DNA of 64,000 bases, taken from assembly GCF_963678635.1 (NCBI RefSeq), contig NC_087069.1:54914928-54978927 (forward strand). The letters run 5' to 3'. The position numbers and the translations under genes are program-made. Shown here piece after piece: positions 55,165 to 64,000 of this stretch. The stretch is from Symsagittifera roscoffensis. Lineage: Eukaryota; Xenacoelomorpha; Acoela; Convolutidae. Below the pieces are notes generated by a model, which had not been told where the DNA came from, made no database searches, and saw nothing but the letters and a program-made list of their open reading frames with translations. How positions within the stretch are numbered: the stretch's first letter is position 1; each line of letters starts with the position of its first letter.

Positions 55165-55463
55165 CAGACAATTCGGCCAAAGAGAATTCAGCCAATTTTA
55201 AAAAACGCTAGATTCGAAAGAAAAAAATTGGAATTGGAGTTATTTCTCGGTTTAAGGTCGCCGGTGGGCGCGCTATGCGCGCCTCGCCGCTTTGCGGCGA
55301 TAACCGGCTCTAAATTTTGTATAGAGTCCTATCCTCTGGTGGCAAGCTCGCAACACGTTGGCGCGACTGCGGCGGTCACTACTATTGGCTGAATTGTCTG
55401 CATACTTTTGGCTGAATTGTCTGAATTTCAAATCGGCTGAATTGTCTTTGGCCGAATTGTCTG
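55165..55463. mobile_element. Inverted-repeat element with a GC-rich double hairpin
   Basis: Ends CAGACAATTCGGCCAAAG and CTTTGGCCGAATTGTCTG, exact inverse copies of 18 bp. The right arm holds three further GGCTGAATTGTCTG-like units. The centre (55261-55307) has two back-to-back perfect hairpins, GGCGCGC-TAT-GCGCGCC and TCGCCGC-TTT-GCGGCGA, enclosed by CCGG on both sides. The flanking 8 bp (GACGGCGC / GACGCGCC) could be a decayed duplication, as hAT-type elements make. Confidence 0.7.
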
Positions 55464-56798
55464 GACGCGCCTTTAAACATGTCAAAATTTTAGGTAAATT
55501 CCACAAGCCAGATATCGCAGAAACAACAATCAATGCTCGAAAAATAAACTTTGATGGTATAATTTTCGTGACAAGCCAAAAGATTTTAAAAAAATGCTTA
55601 GCACTCTGAGTTGCTTTCTGTGTCAGCCATTTTTCGCTGGCTTCCACAGCAACAAAAAAATCAACAAAAACTTGCCTTGATGCAAATTCCACGACAGAGC
55701 AGTGTGCACCCTAGTTGCGGAATCCACTTTCAGTATCAAAAAATACAAATAGGCCTCGTTTTGTGTAGAGAGAGTTAGCATACTGGACAACTACACAAAA
55801 CTGTCATTTTTTCATTATGCTCTTAATATCACAGATTTAGACTGAAGCATTATGATGACAGTTAAAGTTCCTCGAGGTGATCATTCAACAAGTAACTCCC
55901 TTATCATAGAACTTTTTGTAAGATTTGAAGAGAGTTTTTGCTAGATTATAATTTTCTACAAATCTCCATTTACGTTTTGAACGTGTTTCGATGCTGTAGT
56001 TATGGATTAAAATCAATTTTGAAAAACTTATTTTTTTTAAAAAAGTTTACGCTTGTTTCAAAAATGAGATTGTGGAATTATTGTATGCGTTTCGAACAAA
56101 AATTTCCGAGACAAAAGTTTCTTGAGTTTTCTGAAATAATCTCATAGTAAGCGACTACAAATTATTTTATAGACAATAAAAAATCAACTCTGGCGAATCA
56201 TGTTATTAGCTCCGTACGTGTTGTATGTGGGGTGCAGCTGTTTAACGGCAATTTTTGAACTCAGCGCATAATTAACTCTGAAACCCTAGTTGTTATTTCA
56301 ATGGTTAAATGACGAATGGGTGACAAATGGTTAAAATCGGCTAATGAGTTTCCGTTATTGTACTTTACTTTGCGACAGCGGAACACTTTGTACTCGTTAA
56401 AAGAAATTTTAATAACTTTTTTATTTCTAATATTCGCAGGAAAAGTCACTAGCTTAGAGCTTTCTTAAAAGAGATAATCGTGAGCTTATTTGGCTCTTTT
56501 TCCTTATCACTATCACTATCCCCCACTATCAGACCACTATCTACTTTTTGGAGTAAGGAGTGGTTTTACAAGGATAACCTTGAAGTTCAAGTATGTTTGG
56601 CACAGCCTAATTAGTCCGCATCGCATGTCAATTTCATATTAAGCAGACAAGGTAAATAGGTATTTTATTTGTAAAAGTTTGCAGGTGGAGGAGGGGGTGG
56701 GAAGAGCCGCTTATTTTTGTGAGAAGTTGTAAGATTCTTATCAGGGAATTTTTTTTGCGACTTTTGGTCCACCAGGGGTAAATGGAGTATTGGAGTAA
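55464..56798. other. Intergenic, nothing recognised
   Basis: AT-rich. A GTTGCGGAATCC.CTTGCAAT-like word near 55715 also occurs near 37135, so a decayed repeat may be present. Confidence 0.35.
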
Positions 56799-57291
56799 CC
56801 CGGTTTGAGGTAACATTGAAATTTAACAATAAAAAAGTGAAACAATCGGCGATCGCAATGGATGAATTATCGATGTTCATTGCCACAACAGCAACTTTCA
56901 TCGATGCTTTATCGCTAATTGGCCTAATAATCAGCAATAAAACAGCGATAAAAAACCTATCAACACAAGAAAATTAGTTACCTACCGGGGCGCGAGACCG
57001 CAACCATCAGTCTATTAGACATTTATGCTAGCTCATCGCCACGAATCTTTATTTATAAACAAGTTATAGTGTTTATTAAATCAAACTCTCATTTGAAGGC
57101 TACTAGAATGAGTTGAAATTTATTAAGTTTTAGCGCTGATGCTCTAAGGAATCATTACTGGAATTACCCTGAAATATCGCAGGTTTAGCTCCGCAAAAAA
57201 CTCTTATTTATACATGAAACAGCGCAGGAAAAAAGCGATTACTAGGATACTACAGAAAAAGCGATAATTAGCAATGGGACTTCAACCCGGG
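56799..57291. mobile_element. Inverted-repeat element, CCCGGGTTGAAGT family
   Basis: Ends CCCGGTTTGAGGTAACATTG and, inverted, CCCGGGTTGAAGTCCCATTG. Repeated AACAGCGATAAAAAA and ATCGCTAATT words inside. A fragment is at 38731-38855. Non-coding. Confidence 0.6.
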
Positions 57292-57346
57292 AAATCACTT
57301 AAGCGTGCCGTTCCCCTTTACGTTCGTAAAAATTTCTTCAAATTTC

Positions 57347-57713
57347 TTATACGTAAGCAAAAGGCAATGCGTATGCCTTTGTGTATAAATATACGAGACA
57401 CTAAATATACGAGATATACAAGGCTGTGTTGTTATTATTATGAACTGTTTTTATTTTTAAGGCTTTCAAAAAAGGCAGAATAAAATATAGATAAAATTGA
57501 TTCTCTAGAATATTTATCAGTAACTTAACAGCCCTTTTTTGCAAGCTTTCGGTCAAAATGGAGCGCTTAGTCAGTTTCGTCAATCCAATGATCCATTTTC
57601 TTATACGTAAGCTGTTCATCGGGTGTTTACAATTGTTTATAACAACCGAAGACGACCAGTGTCTCGTATATTTATACACAAAGGCATGCGCATTGCCTTT
57701 TGCTTACGTATAA
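57347..57713. mobile_element. Short inverted-repeat element with ~55-bp arms
   Basis: The left arm TTATACGTAAGCAAAAGGCA (57347 on) and the right arm ending at 57713 are inverse copies for about 55 bp with only one or two mismatches, through TATACGAGACACT. 367 bp in all; non-coding. The near-identical arms suggest a fairly young copy. Confidence 0.8.
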
Positions 57714-57986
57714 ATGTTTGTATTAAGTAATGTAAACGTTATCCGCCCCCCCCCCCCCCAAAAATCCCCCTTTTCCTTTGTCCTATAATTCAGAAGATAT
57801 CATTTCCTTATGTAATTAAACAGCAGCGCTGAATCAAAAGTGGAGATTTACTCTTTCAAAACCAGTCGGCAACTAATTTTGACCAACTAAGTTTCTCTTT
57901 GGATAAGTTCTAATTACTGAATTGCTTCCAGTCGAGAAAATAATTGAAAAAATCCGAAAAGAAAAGTTAAAACAAGTTGTAGGCTA

Positions 57987-58092
57987 ATGCATTTGCAGAT
58001 TAGTGGCAGCCTGCTCTGGCTTGCAGCTCTGGTTCTATGTCTGGCAACCTTCAATAGAACAATTGTGTTGTCTTCGCCCATTCCAGATGAAG
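57987..58092 (+). CDS. Gene C exon 1: signal peptide
   Basis: ATG at 57987, MHLQISGSLLWLAALVLCLA and onward to PIPDE. Donor GTACGA, phase 1 out. It contains an NRT motif just after the hydrophobic core. Confidence 0.75.
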
Positions 58093-61000
58093 GTACGAAC
58101 TCTATGGGAGATTTTTCTGAATAATTGGTTTTTAGTTGTTTGGAATACTTATTAAATGTCGAATTTTTACTTAAGCATTTTAAATTCATTTTCAAGAACG
58201 AAACGTTTATTATATAATTTTATATAGTTTATTACGTATAACTATATTTAAAATTTTCCGGTAAAGATGTTTGAGCTATTTTTTTAAATCAAAATTACGA
58301 TTGTTTTGTCTTGAAGGTCAATAGTTGAACCCACTTTTCAGTCAAGTTGTAACTGGAGATTTGATTTTTTCGTACAAATGGTCGAAACATAACAAATCAA
58401 TTCTCAGAATAAAATTCAAACAGAAAAACATTTAAAAAACAAAGACCTGCTACTTTTAAAGTTTTGAATACTCAAGTTCTAGTGGTTCCGACCAGTTCAC
58501 AAAGCGAGAAGAATTATCTACGACAAAGGGTGTGTGTTTTTGGCGCTATTTGCCTACTCAGAAAAATCTGGTAGGAAGTCAACTGCGGTGTCACACTGAA
58601 TTCCAAATTGCTGTGATTCGGATTCCAAAAACGCATAAAAGTTATTCAGTGTCGAGAATGTTGGATATTAGATCATATATGAGCAAAGTTGGTCCATAAA
58701 TTGGTTTTTAAACCAATTTTGGGTTTAAGAATCCAATTTTTAATTATAATAATTTCTATTTAATTAATTCCCAGTCCAAAAAATGTACATATTTTTTATT
58801 CTTTGCGATTTATTTTTTGAAATTTCAAAACTCTTTTTGCAAAATTAACTGTGCTCGGAACATCTTGTGCTACTTGCACAGCACCGGAACTGGCAATTTT
58901 TGTTATGCTATAAGATAGGTTTATGAAAACTCTGTTTTATTCTTACCGGATGAGCTCGAGTAGTCAAAGAGCTGGTTTGTACCATATTTTGGCGACTTTC
59001 AGTTTAAGCCAATTTTGAGCTTAAACTGATCACACTTCTATTATCACAGACAGTTTTCTCTTCTCGTTTTTTTTCTGCCTTATTTGGTTGAAACAATCTG
59101 TGCTACTTGCACAGCAACTGGTTTCTCTCATCATCAAAATCTCATTTTCAGATAATGGTGACATTGAGACGTTGGCTTCTGACCTGATTGAAGTGATGCT
59201 CAACCGACCGCTCCAAGGTCAACAAAATTCACTGGAAGTGGGGAAGGCAGTCAAAAGACAGGAAGAGCTTTTAAATGCAACATTAGAAAGATCATTAGGC
59301 TAGTAAAATGTCTTTCTAAGTTCTTTTTTTAAATATAAGTCGAACGGTGACAGACAGAGGCGGGGCGGATTTAAGATTTTCTAGATGGGGGGTTGGGGCG
59401 GATTTTCAAAAAAAGGTCGAAAATTTTACCGGCCTTTTTTTAGTTCGACCAAATTGGTTTTCTGAGCTCTCCCAAATCTCTATAAAGACCCCATTTTTAC
59501 CAAATTTTCTGCGCCGCAGGTAAGTTTTGAAAAAACAGGCCAAAAAAGGCGTTTTAGGCACTTTTTGGAAAATATAAACCAAAAAATTGCGTTTTTTGGC
59601 GCTCGCTCCCCCCTCAAATTTAGTATGGTTGGCGCCAAAGGCATCTTTAGAAAAATTTTAAGTCAGTCAGCCAAAAATGGATATCTCAAAATTGTACAAA
59701 GTAGGGATCCTTTGGGTCGGCAGGGGGTCGAATCCCTGGGGAGAAAGAAAAGCGTCCACCCCCCCCCCCCCCCGCCTCCCCTTCTAATTCCGCCCCTGAG
59801 GACAGATTTGGACTTCAATCGATGAGCACAAAAATTTCATATTTTTAGTCGATTAAAAGAAAGAACAATTTTTCAAATTGCTTCTTAGATTCAATTTTTG
59901 AGTTTATGCAGCTCTCAGAGCTATGGTAGCGCCAAATTGAGCTTGAAAATGGTTTGCCACTGTGTTAAATGTTAGTGTAATATATCAGCGTAAGTTATAA
60001 AAAAAATTAGTGACCGAGGCTAAAACAGAATTAATAAAAAAAAGAGCCATACTCCTGCTTTCAATTGATAAAGTCTTAAGACTTCTCAGTGGGTTTCGTG
60101 GACATTGCTTAATCACTTATTGTTTCCAATTTTTGCATCAAGCATTTGAGCTGCGCAAATTTGTTCCGGCTCAATAGTTTTTTTTATGAAACTAAGTAAG
60201 AAAACTGCAAAAATCACAAACTTTATGTGAAAATTTGCAATTTTTTGAGTTTTCACTCACGAAAAAAAAAACAGTTTCCGTCGTTTTGTGATTTTTTTCT
60301 ATCGAATTCCAAAGACAATGAAGGACTCTCTCATATTGTTAATGAACGTAATCTCAACTCGAAAAATCAATAGAACGGTTAGTTTCAGGAAAACGACAAC
60401 AGATGGAGGGATGGTACGAAAACAAGACAGCCGTGGAGGATGGATTGATGATGGTTAAACGGGGCGATGTCATGGCGCTAGAGGTCTGAACAACTTTTTT
60501 AGTCCTCTCAGATTGTCAAACTGCGCTTATATTTAAACCAATTGGCATATTGATTTTATAGTTTAATTGGTTTTAAATCTGAAACTATTTGAATTCAAAA
60601 CGGTTTTTTGAGGGCTTAATGATCTCTTCTTCCAGAAGCAAAAAAGAATGCCCGGAAACTGTGTTAGGCATAACTACTATCCGGTTTAAGTTTTTCGACA
60701 AAAGAAAGCTTTGAAGTTTAAAAGATGTCACTTTTAGACTGATTCGTTTAAAGTTGTAAAGTTGATAATGATCGATCAGAAATTGTGAAGATTTTTTTAA
60801 ATTCACGAAACGTAATAATTCATTCATCATATAACATTTTCGAAAAAAAAATGTTTAAATTTTTCGGAAATAAACTAATTATAGGCAGAACCTGATTGCC
60901 ATATTTATGGCTGCTCAATAACGATAGACTTCAATATTTTCAAACTATTGCTCAAGCTTAAAACAATTCAGGAGATAATAAATTTTTTGTTTAGGTCATT

Positions 61001-63663
61001 GACTTGGCTTCTAGGCAGCTGGAAACTGCTCTGCAAAATGCCACTCTCAGTCTGGGTGCAGAGAAAAGACAGGCCATAGAACAACAGGTAGTTATTTTTC
61101 TCTCAATTTAGGGTTCCGATATAAGAGAAACTTTCAGATGAACCTTTACACCTCGTATGTTGGTATGTTGCTCCTTTCCCTCGTGGATAAATTGTCTTAA
61201 TCTTAGTTCGCAACCTGAAAATAAAGGGATTATGTGTTATATGCTCCATTCCAGAGGTCGAAGCCCCAGATTAGGGGAGGGGGATACGACTTCTTCAACA
61301 CCCAGAGAAACCCCCCTTTGGTACTATTTTGCGAATTTCAATATCGGCCAGGCAGTTCTATATTCATTCTAAAGGCTTCTTCGGCTCCAATATAAAAAAT
61401 TAAGGAGAGCAAGCGCCAAAAAAGGCTTTTTTGGCTGAAAATCTTCAAAAAGGTTTTTCAAAACGGCCTTTTTTGGTCTCATTTTTCAAAAAATCGCATA
61501 TTTTCGGCGAAACAGGGTCTTTAAGCGTTTTGGAGGGCTTGTAGTTTCAATAGGCAGATTAAATGTACAAAATTTCATATATTTTTTTTCGAAAATACCC
61601 TGTTCAAAAAATCCTTGAAGCGCCAATACTGCAATCAAAATCATAAACGTTGTTTTGTGCGTTATTTTGAAGACTTTCTTTTTTGGTTATTTCAATCCAT
61701 GCGCTTTTTTCCATAAATCTTACAGTCTGTTCTACTGATTGTGGGAAGTTTTTTCAACTGAAGTCCTTTTTAGGTCTTCGAAAACCGACAACTCATCAAT
61801 GCAACATTAGAGGCTGTCAAACGACAGTTGTCCACATCTGACAATGTCACTCTAAGATTCGAACAGGGACTCATGATGACAAAACGACAAGTGCAAGACA
61901 TGTGGAATGATACGACGACAGAAAAACGACAAGAATTGAATAACTTAAATGAAACATTGGTCGAAAAACGACAAGAGCAGGAGTTTTTTAATGACACTGT
62001 CATGCAAAAAGGACAGGAGCTTGACATGTTTAACGATACTGTCATGGATAAACGACAGGATACGGACATGTTCAATGACACATCCCTAGAAAAACGACAA
62101 GAGTTCGCCATGCTTAACGACACTGTCATGGAGAAACGTCAGGAAAATTACGTACTGAACGACACACTAGTAGAAAAACGACAGGATGACAACGACACAA
62201 TCACAATGATCTTCAAACGACAAGACCTTTTGAGTCTGAATGAAACAATGGGGATGCTAGAAAAGCGCCAGGCGTCCGGATTTGACAATGAGTCTGCTGA
62301 AGTTGTCGAGAAACGCCAAGAGAATGGTGTTTTTAATGATTCTGGAATCATAGAAAAACGCCAACTCGCTGAAAGTTTTAACGACTCTGATATAATGAAA
62401 AAACGCCAAGAGTCTGGACTTTTTAATGGCTCTTCTGAAGTTCTGGCTAAGCGTCAAGAGTCTGGATCCCTTGATGAATCTAGTGGGACTACTTGGAGGG
62501 AAGAGTGTAGTCGGGTAATTGGAAACTGGTTGAGATTGACAGAAAGACAGGTGGCTAACATGTCTGCAGATGGTCCAGCTGTGGGAAAACGAGGCGTCAA
62601 TGTGGGGGTGAGGGCGATGGCTGCCAGAAGTCTGGCTCAGATGATGAGTCTACCTGAGACAGGTATTAATGCAAATTAGCTCAAAAGTAAAGATTCCGTT
62701 TTGAGCCGTTTTTGAGAAATTTGAGCCGTTTTTGAGCTTAAAAATTACGAAAACAGGTTAAAAAATTCTGGTAAATTGCTCAAAATAGTCTAAAACGATT
62801 TCAAACTCTCAAAACTATTGAAACTCTGCTTGAAATCTCTCAATTTTTTAATTCAAAATATGCCGGGAGATGATAATTCTTTCTATTTGATAAATTTTCT
62901 GTCCACAAACTGTTTGTTTAAAAAACGTAAAGCCAAACTTGCTGGCCTAGATTTTTTTAATCATTCGTTAAAAGGCGGTAATGGTTAGCTAATTTTTTGC
63001 ACTATGGTTTCCTCCATAAACCAAAAGTACTAATCATACAATTCCATAAACTAAGTCTATGTAAATTTAATTAAATGCTGAAACTAGTTAATGTTTATTG
63101 ATTTCTGATTACAAAGTGAGAAAAATTAGGAATTAGATTTCTCAACGTCCTTTAGATTCGCTGACCAGAAACGAAATATCAACGTTTTGGCGTTCGCTTA
63201 TACAACCAAATGGTTAGTTAAAGATAAGAAACACAATATGGTTTTGATTATAAACTTCAGTTGTATCGTCATGTTTGCTGTCTCATTTTACAGTCAGATA
63301 ATGTCTAAAATGGACTTTACAGTATTTTTAACAGTAATTTGAAGATAAGAAATAGTTGATAATAGTTTTTGACTGCTTTAATTGAGTCTTGTTTGTTCAT
63401 TTTCTGCAGGTTTTGACCTTGACCTTGACATGGACAGAGTGAAAGACTTGATGGACCAATCAGCAGAAGGAGTGAGAGAGGGGATGGAGGAGGGCAAGGG
63501 GATGATGATGGGGTGGTGGGACGCACTGAAGCAACAAATCAAACAGGCCACTTTGGGGGGAGGGCCAGAGAGTGAGGGGGAGGAGGAGGAGGAGGGGGTT
63601 TGGTTCGACTCAAATGGCAGAAGTGACTTTGACACCGAAGATAACTGGATCGGATCTGACTAG
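57987..63663 (+). CDS. Gene C: secreted multi-peptide precursor with Lys-Arg-Gln repeats
   Basis: Six exons (57987-58092, 59152-59298, 60389-60483, 60995-61087, 61774-62662, 63410-63663) join in phase to 527 aa plus stop. Residues 1-~28 form a signal peptide (core LLWLAALVLCLATF). About 20 KR sites follow, nearly all followed by Gln, which would allow pyroglutamate ends. Between them lie peptides of 12-32 residues, almost every one with an N-x-S/T motif (for example QELNNLNETLVEKR, QEFAMLNDTVMEKR). One SLGKR site would give an amidated end. The last exon is acidic, with MMMGWWDALKQQIKQ and a Glu run. This resembles a neuropeptide or pheromone prohormone cut by furin/Kex2-type proteases, but the family is not one I know. 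Confidence 0.75.
59152..59298 (+). CDS. Gene C exon 2: first KRQ peptide, GC donor
   Basis: Acceptor CTCATTTTCAG. Reads DNGDIETLASDLIEVM and onward to AVKRQEELLNATLERSL. If it ended at a GT donor (59303) the frame would close. Using GC at 59299 (AG/GCTAGT) joins in phase to exon 3 and creates SLGKRQ. Reading through gives a stop two codons later, a possible short isoform. Confidence 0.65.
59340..59830. repeat. Intronic dispersed repeat, copy 1
   Basis: Rich in GGCCAAAAAAGGC-like words, with a C run (59759-59774). The part near 59570-59612 (TTTTTTGGCGCTCGCTCC) recurs in reverse near 61395-61435 in intron 4 of gene C. Confidence 0.5.
60389..60483 (+). CDS. Gene C exon 3
   Basis: Acceptor TTAGTTTCAG, donor GTCTGA. 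Reads KRQQMEGWYENKTAVEDG and onward with a second KR. Phase 0 out. Confidence 0.65.
60995..61087 (+). CDS. Gene C exon 4
   Basis: Acceptor TTTTTTGTTTAG, donor GTAGTT. 31 codons including QNATLSLGAEKRQ. Phase 0 on both sides. Confidence 0.7.
61230..61640. repeat. Intronic dispersed repeat, inverted copy
   Basis: Contains GGAGAGCAAGCGCCAAAAAA, the inverse of the word in the 59340-59830 copy. Non-coding. Confidence 0.5.
61774..62662 (+). CDS. Gene C exon 5: main peptide repeat array
   Basis: Acceptor CCTTTTTTAG, donor GTATTA. It holds about 15 KR-Q units with N-D-T, N-E-T or N-D-S motifs. One junction is KG instead of KR (62012-62017), fusing two peptides. One late unit has DES in place of the N-x-S motif. 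A Cys/Trp-containing stretch (EECSRVIGNWLRL) near the end differs from the rest. Confidence 0.85.
63003..63062. repeat. Fragment of the GGTTGACC-family element in intron 5
   Basis: GGTTTCCTCCATAAACCAAAAGTACTAATCATACAATTCC..., close to the first 60 bp of 49627-50470. The rest of the element is absent. Confidence 0.6.
63410..63663 (+). CDS. Gene C exon 6: acidic C terminus
   Basis: Acceptor CATTTTCTGCAG. Phase 1 in. FDLDLDMDRVKDLMDQ, a GMMMGWWDALKQQIKQ segment, then an acidic Glu-rich run and NWIGSD before TAG. Confidence 0.75.
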
Positions 63664-64000
63664 GAAATTGATTTTGAAAAAGTCGCTGAATTTCTGTTTT
63701 TCTCTGATAAAAAGCCAGAATTAAAAAATTATAGATTATTTGAAGTGCAATACTACTCTTGGCTGGTCTAATTTAAAATATTCAGCAACATTTCTTTTTG
63801 AAAATCCACAGAAGGTTATTTCCAATCTGATACAGCCGACAATGAAATTCATCCAAATTAGTAAAAATAATCGAAAAGAAAAAACAAGGATAGTCGGTTA
63901 CTAAGCAAGTAGCACAAAATGTTCCGGCCATAGTCTTTAGAAAACTACGGGTTAGAAAGTTTTTTTCCTAAATAGTGTTATTTTTTCTGCTTGGTGTGAC
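63664..64000. other. 3' flank of gene C
   Basis: No clear AATAAA is seen. A word near 63903-63928 (GCAAGTAGCACAAAATGTTCCGG) is the inverse of one in intron 1 of gene C (58857-58888), so a dispersed repeat is likely. Confidence 0.35.

Noticed and set aside
55132-55692. Frames across the GC-rich hairpin region
   Set aside because: Produced by the inverted-repeat element and its GC-rich core; no gene signals.
61770-62457. Antisense Ser/Cys-rich frames over exon 5 of gene C
   Set aside because: Periodic shadow of the KRQ repeat array.

Overview
The window is AT-rich nuclear DNA from an animal, probably an invertebrate that I cannot place further. The evidence is: spliceosomal introns (GT-AG, one apparent GC-AG), a B-box plus coiled-coil gene, a secreted precursor with a signal peptide and many Lys-Arg cleavage sites, many short inverted-repeat transposons, and two copies of a very large env-bearing Ty3/gypsy-type LTR retroelement. 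No tRNA, rRNA, CRISPR or bacterial-style operon was seen.

Layout. 1-9590: a minus-strand copy of the retroelement. Its 3' end lies beyond the left edge, and an internal deletion joins its primer-binding site directly to the middle of reverse transcriptase. 9591-15043: host intron sequence with two small plus-strand exons (11157-11225, 11688-11768) and a 953-bp inverted-repeat element. 15044-33924: a full-length 18.9-kb plus-strand copy with 410-bp LTRs that look identical by eye and a 4-bp GTAT target duplication. It sits in an intron of the same host gene, 67 bp before the next exon. 33992-40956: the remaining host exons, ending in a terminal exon with 37 consecutive Asn codons. 41-47 kb: intergenic DNA with inverted-repeat elements. 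46927-52326: a minus-strand gene for a disordered, B-box, coiled-coil protein. One intron of it holds a long AATCAT-type microsatellite split by an 844-bp transposon. 52.4-57.9 kb: intergenic DNA with three more inverted-repeat elements, one carrying a GC-rich double hairpin. 57987-63663: a six-exon secreted precursor gene whose product is a string of about 19 Gln-started, N-glycosylation-motif peptides separated by Lys-Arg.

The retroelement reads LTR - primer site - structured leader - Arg-rich frame without ATG - 586-aa ORF - Gag/protease - RT/RNase H/integrase - two tiny membrane ORFs - Ser/Thr/Pro-rich ORF - envelope-like glycoprotein - 602-aa ORF - 79-nt intron - LTR. Neighbouring ORFs overlap by exactly ATGA at three places, which suggests stop-restart translation. 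Several of these ORFs match no family I recognise, yet stay open or nearly open in both copies. The pol and env frames of both copies carry stops and frameshifts.

The most novel items are the accessory gene set and expression strategy of the giant retroelement, and the multi-copy glycosylated peptide precursor. All exon structures and family assignments are by eye; no alignments or database searches were run.
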